Source: Streptomyces sp. NBC_00483 (GTDB taxonomy: Bacteria; Actinomycetota; Actinomycetes; Streptomycetales; Streptomycetaceae). From it: 64,000 nt of DNA. The stretch lies in contig NZ_CP107880.1 of the NCBI RefSeq assembly GCF_036013745.1, positions 9,238,001-9,302,000 on the forward strand. The letters are read 5' to 3'. Below the pieces are notes generated by a model that worked only from the letters and a program-made list of their open reading frames with translations, was not told the origin of the DNA and ran no database searches. The translations under genes were made by a program, and so were the position numbers. Shown piece after piece: positions 58,490 through 64,000 of this stretch. Each line of letters begins with the position of its first letter. Within the stretch, counting starts at the first letter, position 1.

Positions 58490-59248
58490 TCAGCCGAGCT
58501 TGGGCGCCCGCACCGTCCGACCCACCTCCGCCCGCAGCTTCACGAACTCCGGCAGGCCCCGTGTCGCGATCTGGTCGCGTTCCACGGGGAGTTGGACCCG
58601 CAGGTCGAGGGCGATGCCGGAGTCCGGGGCGGGCGAGAGGGCGACCACGCGGTCGCCGACGTAGACACTCTCGTCGATGTCGTGCGTGACGAACACGATC
58701 GTGGTGCCGTCCGTGCGGTGGACGTCGAGCAGCAGGTCCTCCAGGTCCTCGCGGGTCTGCGCGTCGAGGGAGCCGAAGGGCTCGTCCATGAGGAGCAGCG
58801 ACGGGCGGACCACCAGCGCGCGGGCGATCGCGACCCGTTGCTGCATGCCGCCCGAGAGCTGCCAGGGGTGGCGGCGGGCCGAGGATTCGAGGCCGACACG
58901 TGCCAGGATGCGGTCGGCCGCGGCTCGCCGTTCGGTGCGGCGCAGGCCCTGGCGGCGCAGCGGCAGCGCCACGTTGTCGCGGACCGTGAGCCAGGGCAGC
59001 AGGGAGCGGCCGTAGTCCTGGAACACGACCGCGAGGCGGTCGGGCACCCCGGCGACCGGTGTGCCGTCGACGGTGATCGTGCCCTCCTGTACGGGGAGCA
59101 GCCCCGCGATCGTGCGCAGCAGCGTCGACTTGCCGCAGCCCGACGGGCCCACGACACACAGGAGTTGACCGTCCGGCACGGTCAGGGACACATCGTGCAG
59201 GACGCGGTGGGAGCCGTAGGACTGGCTGATGGCGGTGAGGCGGAGCAT
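58490..59248 (-). CDS. ABC transporter ATPase (NitT/TauT/SsuB class)
   Basis: A 252-residue ATPase: Walker A GPSGCGKST, Q-loop FQDYGRSLLPW, signature LSGGMQQR, Walker B LLLMDEPFGSLD, and switch VTHDIDES. It is the final gene of a five-gene operon with two permeases, a binding protein and benzoylformate decarboxylase, and starts 9 bp after the decarboxylase. It energises uptake of what is probably an aromatic acid. Confidence 0.9.
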   Translation of the reverse strand: MLRLTAISQSYGSHRVLHDVSLTVPDGQLLCVVGPSGCGKSTLLRTIAGLLPVQEGTITVDGTPVAGVPDRLAVVFQDYGRSLLPWLTVRDNVALPLRRQGLRRTERRAAADRILARVGLESSARRHPWQLSGGMQQRVAIARALVVRPSLLLMDEPFGSLDAQTREDLEDLLLDVHRTDGTTIVFVTHDIDESVYVGDRVVALSPAPDSGIALDLRVQLPVERDQIATRGLPEFVKLRAEVGRTVRAPKLG

Positions 59249-59257
59249 GCCGGGCCC

Positions 59258-60904
59258 TCACCGGGCCCATGGTTCGTAGAGCGTGCCCTCGGTGCCGGCG
59301 ACCTTGAGGTGCAGCAGGTGGGGGCCGTCCTCGTCGCCGAGGTGTGTCACCGCGCGGTCGAGGGCCTTGCCGAGGTCCTCCGGACGGTCCGCGTAGTGGG
59401 CCGTGCAGCCGAACGAGGCGGCGAGCGCCGCGAATTCGATGCCGCCGATGTCCGTCCCGGGTGCGGGATCGATGCCGATCCGGCGGCCGAGCGCGCGCAC
59501 CGCTCCGTAGCCGCCGTTGTCGAGGACGATGAACGAGACCGGTGCCCGGTGCCTGGCCGCCGTCCACAGAGCCTGTACCGAGTACATCGCCGAGCCGTCG
59601 CCCAGCACGCACACCACGCGCCGGCTGTCCGCGAGCGCCCGGCCGACGGCCAGCGGCAACCCCCAGCCGAGGGCTCCGCTGCCCGTGGTGAGAAAGCCCC
59701 CGGAGCGGTCGACCGGGACGCGGGCGTGGAGTGCGTCGCGATGGCTGGGGGCCTCCTCGACGAGCACGCGGTCGCGGGGCAGGCGCCGGTACAGCTCGTC
59801 GAGGACCAGTTCGGGCGTGAGATGGCTGCTGTCCGCGACGCTCACCGGGTGTGGCCGGACGCGCGGCGGAGGTGGCTCGCGGTCCGACTCGCCCACGAGC
59901 GCGGTGAGTTGGGTCATTGCCGGGCGCAGGGTCGTGACCAGGCTCGTGCCCGTGGGCAGCCATGCCGCCTGCGCCGGGTCGCAGTCCAGGTGGAAGAGTT
60001 CGGTGCCGGGCGCGAGGGGTGGGCTGTCGTCCACCACGTGGTACGTGAACACCGGCGTCCCGAGCGCCACCACCACGTCGTACGGTGCGAGGCGCGCGGC
60101 CAACTGGCCTGCCACCGGCGGCAGGAAGCCCTGGAAGAGCGGATGCGACTCGGGGAATCCGGAACGGCCGGACAGCGGGCTGATCCAGACACCCGCCCGG
60201 ATCCGCTCCGCCAGCGCGACGGCTTCGGGCAGCGCCGCCTCGTCGTCCACTCCCGGGCCGATGACCAGCGCGGGGCGGGCACAGGTGTCGAGGCGGGCGG
60301 CGAGCGCGGCGAGCGCGTCGGGGCTCGCCGTGAAGTCCGTGTGCACCGCCCGGGGTTCGACCGGCTGAGTCGCCGCCCGGTCCCAGTCGTCCTCAGGCAC
60401 GGACACGAACACCGGACCACGCGGATGGGTCATCGCCACGCGGTGGGCCTCCGCGAGGACGGCCGGGACGTCCTCGGCGCGCTCGGGCTGGCGGGAGAAC
60501 TTTACGTAGGGGCGCGGGAATTGGGCCGGTTCGTCGACCCCGAGGAAGGGTCGAAGCTGGATCAGCGAGCGCGCCTGCTGCCCGGCGACGATCACCAGTG
60601 GCACCCGGTCGCGGTAGGCGTTGAAGACGGCGCCGAGCGCGTTCCCGACGCCGCCCGCCGAGTGCAGACTGACGAACGCGGCGCGTCCCGTGCCCAGGCT
60701 GTGCCCCGCCGCCATGCCCACGGCCGTGGACTCCTGCAGGCCGAGGACGTAGCGGAAGTCGTCGGGCCAGTCGCGGAACATGCGCAGCTCCGTGGAGCCC
60801 GGGTTGCCGAAGACCGTGGTCATGCCGGTGGCGCGCAGCAGCCCGACGACCGCGTCCAGCACCGTGGTTGGCGCACCGTGGGTGGCCCCGTCCGTCGTCG
60901 TCAT
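59258..60904 (-). CDS. mdlC: Benzoylformate decarboxylase
   Basis: A 548-residue thiamine-diphosphate enzyme that decarboxylates benzoylformate (phenylglyoxylate) to benzaldehyde. Residues matching the Pseudomonas enzyme are visible: Ser in FGNPGSTELRMF, the cofactor Glu in LGLQESTAVGMA, His in SLHSAGGVGNALG, and the second His in GTPVFTYHVVDD. The ThDP/Mg motif is LGDGSAMYSVQALW to VLDNGGYGAVR. Its ATG overlaps the preceding permease by 4 bp, so an enzyme gene sits inside a transporter operon. The N-terminal 14 residues are variable. Confidence 0.88.
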   Translation of the reverse strand: MTTTDGATHGAPTTVLDAVVGLLRATGMTTVFGNPGSTELRMFRDWPDDFRYVLGLQESTAVGMAAGHSLGTGRAAFVSLHSAGGVGNALGAVFNAYRDRVPLVIVAGQQARSLIQLRPFLGVDEPAQFPRPYVKFSRQPERAEDVPAVLAEAHRVAMTHPRGPVFVSVPEDDWDRAATQPVEPRAVHTDFTASPDALAALAARLDTCARPALVIGPGVDDEAALPEAVALAERIRAGVWISPLSGRSGFPESHPLFQGFLPPVAGQLAARLAPYDVVVALGTPVFTYHVVDDSPPLAPGTELFHLDCDPAQAAWLPTGTSLVTTLRPAMTQLTALVGESDREPPPPRVRPHPVSVADSSHLTPELVLDELYRRLPRDRVLVEEAPSHRDALHARVPVDRSGGFLTTGSGALGWGLPLAVGRALADSRRVVCVLGDGSAMYSVQALWTAARHRAPVSFIVLDNGGYGAVRALGRRIGIDPAPGTDIGGIEFAALAASFGCTAHYADRPEDLGKALDRAVTHLGDEDGPHLLHLKVAGTEGTLYEPWAR

Positions 60905-61725
60905 GCCGTCCTCCCCGTGCCGAGCACGCGTTTCTCGATGGCCAGCAGGCCGGTGTTGAGCAGATAGCCGAGGACGCCGAGCAGGGCCAGGGCCGCCCAC
61001 ACGGTGAGCAGGTCCGAGCGCGACTGGGCGTCGGTGAGGATGAAGCCGATGCCGTTCTCGGTGCCCGGCAGCAGCTCGGAGAAGACCATGAGGATCAGGG
61101 CGAGTGACAGGCTGAGCCGCAGTCCCGCGAAGATCCGGGGCAGCGCGGACGGCACGATGACGTACCAGAGCCGCTCGGCCGTCGTGAGCCGCAGCGCGGC
61201 GGCGACCTCGAGGCGCAGCGGATCGGTGTTGCGGGCGCCCTCCGCGGTGTTCACGAGCACCGGCCAGACGGCGCTGAACACGATCGACGTGATCTGCATC
61301 GGCGTACCGAAGTCGAGGACCACGACGAAGACCGGGACCAGCGCGGGGGGCGGCACGGCCCGCGCGAACTGCAGCACCGGATCGCACAGCGCGTACACCC
61401 GCCGGGAGCGGCCGATCGCCACCCCGAGCACGACCCCGGCCACGGCCGCGAGCAGGAAACCGGCCGCCATCCGGCCGAGGCTCGGGCCGATGGTGTCGAA
61501 CGCGGCGTCGGTCAGGAACACATGGCGGACCGGTCCGGAGAACCACAGCTCGTACGCGTGGCGCGCGATGCGCGACGGGGGCGGGAAGAAGACACTGCCG
61601 TGCGCGCGGGCCGCCACCTCCCAGAGCGCGACGGCGAGCACCAGGACGGGCCAGCGCAACAAGGTCCCGGTCCGGACAACTGACCCACCCGATCGGCGAG
61701 TTGGCGCCTGCACCGTCCCCGTCAC
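60901..61725 (-). CDS. ABC transporter permease (NitT/TauT class), second of two
   Basis: A 274-residue permease with six helices and the coupling region LRLEVAAALRLTTAERLWYV. GTG 61725 overlaps the other permease's stop by 4 bp (61722-61725). With its partner it should form a heterodimeric channel, whereas most SsuC-type systems use a homodimer. Confidence 0.88.
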   Translation of the reverse strand: MTGTVQAPTRRSGGSVVRTGTLLRWPVLVLAVALWEVAARAHGSVFFPPPSRIARHAYELWFSGPVRHVFLTDAAFDTIGPSLGRMAAGFLLAAVAGVVLGVAIGRSRRVYALCDPVLQFARAVPPPALVPVFVVVLDFGTPMQITSIVFSAVWPVLVNTAEGARNTDPLRLEVAAALRLTTAERLWYVIVPSALPRIFAGLRLSLSLALILMVFSELLPGTENGIGFILTDAQSRSDLLTVWAALALLGVLGYLLNTGLLAIEKRVLGTGRTA

Positions 61726-62507
61726 GCGCGCACCGCCCGCCGTTCGGGCGTCCACGGGAACAACCGCCGCTCGCCCCACACCAGTACGCCATTGATCAGC
61801 AGGCCGAGCACGCCCGCCCACACCACGCCCGCGAGCACGTCCCGGTTGCCGTCCGTGGCCTGTTGGGCCTGCGCGATGAAGATGCCGAGGCCCTCGCCGA
61901 ACCCGGACAGCAACTCCGTGGCGACGGCCACGACGAGCGCGACGGCCGCCGAGATGCGGATGCCGGCGGCGATGAACGGCGCCGCGCCGACCAGTTCGAC
62001 GCGCAGCAGCACCGCGCCCCGGCCGAAGCCGAAGGCGCGCAGCGTGTCCTTGGCCAGCGGCTCGCTCTCCCCGAGGCCGTACATCGTGTTGAACAGGATC
62101 GGCCACACCGAGGCGTACGTGACGAGCGCGACCTCCGTCTCCGTGCCGGAGCCGAGCAGCAGTGACACCAGCGGGATCAGCGCGACGGACGGCAGCGGCC
62201 GCAGGAACTCCACGATCGCGCGCACCGCGGCGTCGACCACCGGCACGCTCCCGAGCAGCAGCCCGGCCGGTACGGCGATCGCACACGCGAGCGCGAGCCC
62301 GAGCACCCAGGCGCGCAGCGTGGCGGCGACCCCGTCGAGGAACACCGAGTCGCCCGCCAGCTCTACGGAGCGGGCCAGGATGTCGGACGCGGGCGGCAGA
62401 TATTCGCGCCGCACGATCCCGGCGCGCGACACCGCCTCGCAGACGCCGAAGGCCAGCAGCACGCCGAGGATGCCGAGCCTGGCGTCCCGGCGGCCGCGCC
62501 CGTTCAC
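61722..62507 (-). CDS. ABC transporter permease (NitT/TauT class), first of two
   Basis: A 261-residue permease. The coupling region reads LAKDTLRAFGFGRGAVL. The start is GTG 62507 (VNGRGRRDARLG), overlapping the binding-protein stop by 4 bp; a much longer frame is antisense to that gene. It is related to, but clearly different from, the second permease. Confidence 0.88.
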   Translation of the reverse strand: MNGRGRRDARLGILGVLLAFGVCEAVSRAGIVRREYLPPASDILARSVELAGDSVFLDGVAATLRAWVLGLALACAIAVPAGLLLGSVPVVDAAVRAIVEFLRPLPSVALIPLVSLLLGSGTETEVALVTYASVWPILFNTMYGLGESEPLAKDTLRAFGFGRGAVLLRVELVGAAPFIAAGIRISAAVALVVAVATELLSGFGEGLGIFIAQAQQATDGNRDVLAGVVWAGVLGLLINGVLVWGERRLFPWTPERRAVRA

Positions 62508-63481
62508 TTGACGACGAGCGTCGACGGGTCGACGGCCTTCTTCAACAGCCCCTGTTTCCGCATGAGTTCGGTGAGTCGGCGGAGCTGATCCGCATCGGTC
62601 TTCGACGGATACGCGGGCAGCCCCATCGACTTGGCCTGCGCGGCCTTGACCTTGCTGTACGTGGGCACCACCTTGCGCACGGCGGAGGGATCCTCGTCGG
62701 CGATCTTCGAGGCGGCCTCGATGGCGCGCTTGAACTTGGCGACGGTGTCCGGGTTCTGCTTCGCGTACCGGGCGGTGGTGACGTATCCGCTGATGGGCAG
62801 CGACTCGACGGGGCTCGCGGCGCCGTCGATGAGGACCTTGGCCTTGAGGTCGCTCTGGATCGCGCTGTCGAAGGGTTCGACGACATGCACCGCGTCGACC
62901 TGGCCCTTCTCCAGTGCGGCGCCCATCTGTGGGAACGCGATCTGCCGGTACGCCGGCTTCCCGGCGCCCTGCTTCTCCAGGATCGCGTCGAGCGTCAGCG
63001 TCTGGATGTTGTTGAGGATGTTGACGGCGACCTTCTTGCCCTTGAGGTCGTCCGCGTTCTTGATGGGGGAGTCCTTCGGCACCAGGACATCCATCATGTG
63101 CGGCGCCGTCCGCACGCCTTCCGCGAGGATGCGCACGTCGAGCGTGCCCTTCTCCTGGGCCTGCAGGAAGGTCACGTAGTTCGCGCTCGCGATCACGTCG
63201 ACCTGCCCCTTGGACAGGGTCGGCAGTGCCTGGATGCTCTGCTGAACGGGCTGGATGCGGACATCCAACCCCTCCTTCTTGAACAACCCTCGGTCGCGGG
63301 CGATGTACAGCGCGGCCGAGTCCGTCAACGGCAGGGCGGCGACGGTGACTTGGGAGTCCTGGCCGCCGCCGGAATCGTCCGAACCGCTGTCCCCGCACGC
63401 CGTCATCAGTAAGGCAAGTGTGGTGACGGCCGCCGCCGCACCACCCGTTCGCGTCTGCACCTGACGTAACGTCACAATCAT
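62504..63481 (-). CDS. ABC transporter binding lipoprotein, aromatic-acid or sulfonate-like
   Basis: A 325-residue SsuA/THI5-like binding protein with a lipobox (LLMTAC). Core segments are LYIARDRGLFKKEGLDVRI and VDVIASANYVTF. Codon 5 is TTA (63467-63469), rare in streptomycetes and dependent on the bldA tRNA, unless translation starts later at the GTG of codon 8 (63460). The palindrome TGACGT-A-ACGTCA (63462-63474) overlaps these codons. No good ribosome binding site is seen. Linkage to benzoylformate decarboxylase suggests benzoylformate or mandelate as ligand. Confidence 0.85.
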   Translation of the reverse strand: MIVTLRQVQTRTGGAAAAVTTLALLMTACGDSGSDDSGGGQDSQVTVAALPLTDSAALYIARDRGLFKKEGLDVRIQPVQQSIQALPTLSKGQVDVIASANYVTFLQAQEKGTLDVRILAEGVRTAPHMMDVLVPKDSPIKNADDLKGKKVAVNILNNIQTLTLDAILEKQGAGKPAYRQIAFPQMGAALEKGQVDAVHVVEPFDSAIQSDLKAKVLIDGAASPVESLPISGYVTTARYAKQNPDTVAKFKRAIEAASKIADEDPSAVRKVVPTYSKVKAAQAKSMGLPAYPSKTDADQLRRLTELMRKQGLLKKAVDPSTLVVK

Positions 63482-63536
63482 TGCTTATCAGGTGATTGAC
63501 GGTGATCGCCACAGGGCCTCTGCCGCCGTCACCGGA

Positions 63537-64000
63537 TCATTGCTGGTCGCGGCGGAGCAGCAGATTCATGGCGGTGAGGGTCAGTACGGTCTCGCCGTGC
63601 TGGTCGAGGACCTCGACGTCGGTGAGGACGAGGCCCCGGTCGGGCTTGCTGCGTGAGGGGCGGGCCGAGCGGACCGTGGTGCGGATCGAGAGGCTGTCAC
63701 CGGGGCGGACCGGGCGCGGCCAGCGCAGTTCGTCGATGCCGGGGGAGGCCAGGCTCGCGACCTTGCTGACGTAGTGGTCGGCGTACAGGCGCATCATCAC
63801 CGAGGCGGTGTGCCAGCCGCTCGCGATGAGCCCGCCGAAGGGGCCGGTGGCGGCGGCCTCGGGATCGGTGTGGATGTCCTGCGTGTCGAACTCCCCGGCG
63901 AAGCGGAGGATGGCCTGCTCGGTGACGGTGATGCTGCCGTAGGTGTACGTCGATCCGGGGACGTAGTCCTCGAAGTACCGCTTCTCGATGGGGGTGTTGA
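63537..64000 (-). CDS. MaoC-like dehydratase, 5' end outside the window
   Basis: At least 154 residues of a hot-dog-fold protein read leftwards to a stop at 63537. The catalytic pattern of (R)-specific hydratases is present in FAGEFDTQDIHTDPEAA, followed by GPFGGLIASGWHTASVMMR and later VRPGDSLSI. Such enzymes hydrate enoyl-CoA or act as partners in aromatic catabolism. The frame is open through 64000 with no start inside, but few residues should be missing. It lies 55 bp upstream of the transporter operon in the same direction and may share its transcript. Confidence 0.85.
   Translation of the reverse strand, partial: NTPIEKRYFEDYVPGSTYTYGSITVTEQAILRFAGEFDTQDIHTDPEAAATGPFGGLIASGWHTASVMMRLYADHYVSKVASLASPGIDELRWPRPVRPGDSLSIRTTVRSARPSRSKPDRGLVLTDVEVLDQHGETVLTLTAMNLLLRRDQQ

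Noticed and set aside
1..64000. tRNA, rRNA, insertion sequence, prophage, integrase attachment site or CRISPR array
   Set aside because: No transposase, integrase, phage protein, structured RNA or repeat-spacer pattern could be recognised on either strand.

Overview
The window is very high in G+C, with strong third-position GC bias, frequent GTG starts, short 4-bp gene overlaps and a rare TTA codon. This points to an actinomycete, most likely a Streptomyces chromosome in a nutrient-acquisition (arm-like) region. No rRNA, tRNA, insertion sequence, prophage or CRISPR array was seen. About 63 genes are supported, arranged as a chain of small catabolic modules, most with their own regulator.

Layout, left to right. 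(1) 1-2.2 kb: a gene start cut by the left edge, then a LysR regulator divergent from a carbon-nitrogen hydrolase. (2) 2.3-8.4 kb: an alpha-glucosidase operon (glycoside hydrolase, two sugar permeases, Tat-type binding lipoprotein; no ATPase) with a divergent LacI regulator and visible promoter and operators. (3) 8.4-13.1 kb: a small secreted protein, then a sulfonate operon (ssuA-ssuC-ssuB-ssuD) behind a leaderless 24-residue Cys-ending leader peptide and an attenuator-like hairpin. (4) 13.1-18.3 kb: a mannonate-dehydratase-type enolase with a sugar ABC transporter (again no ATPase) and a FadR-type regulator. (5) 18.4-25.6 kb: a FadR-type regulator, an MFS carrier and five enzymes matching the D-apionate to D-erythrose-4-phosphate route (LerK, DerI, LerI, OiaC, ApnO types). 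(6) 25.6-28.9 kb: an AraC regulator and vdcBCD-type non-oxidative hydroxyarylic acid decarboxylase. (7) 29-31.4 kb: two HEAT-repeat proteins, one fused to a MerR DNA-binding domain, and a YjbR-like protein. (8) 31.4-41 kb: a betaine-type ABC importer (proX, proW, proV), two tandem IclR regulators, and an N-demethylation set (Old-Yellow-Enzyme-type flavoprotein, Rieske oxygenase, ferredoxin reductase). A 21-bp promoter element is shared by the importer and the demethylation operon. (9) 41-48.9 kb: a TetR regulator, then a KAS III-like enzyme carrying a TTA codon, an EhpF-like adenylating enzyme, an EhpG-like aldehyde dehydrogenase, and two MFS exporters. One exporter has a candidate attenuation leader. 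(10) 49-54.2 kb: a sialic-acid operon (nanA, nanK, nanE, nanT) divergent from a FadR-type regulator across a perfect 20-bp palindrome. (11) 54.2-58.5 kb: an isocitrate-lyase-family enzyme, a metallo-beta-lactamase-fold hydrolase divergent from an AtzG-like small protein and amidase, and a TetR regulator with matching operators at both promoters. (12) 58.5-64 kb: an operon of binding protein, two permeases, benzoylformate decarboxylase and ATPase, then a MaoC-like gene cut by the right edge.

Three sequence-level themes cross these modules. Short tandem repeats repeatedly sit on or beside stop codons, and in one case on a start. Four genes, and a probable fifth at the left edge, begin exactly 7 nt after a TAGCNT box, as expected of leaderless transcripts. 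Two short leader ORFs are followed by hairpins suited to attenuation. The least familiar module is the TTA-containing KAS III, EhpF-like and EhpG-like set, which resembles phenazine side-chain chemistry but has no phenazine core genes beside it.
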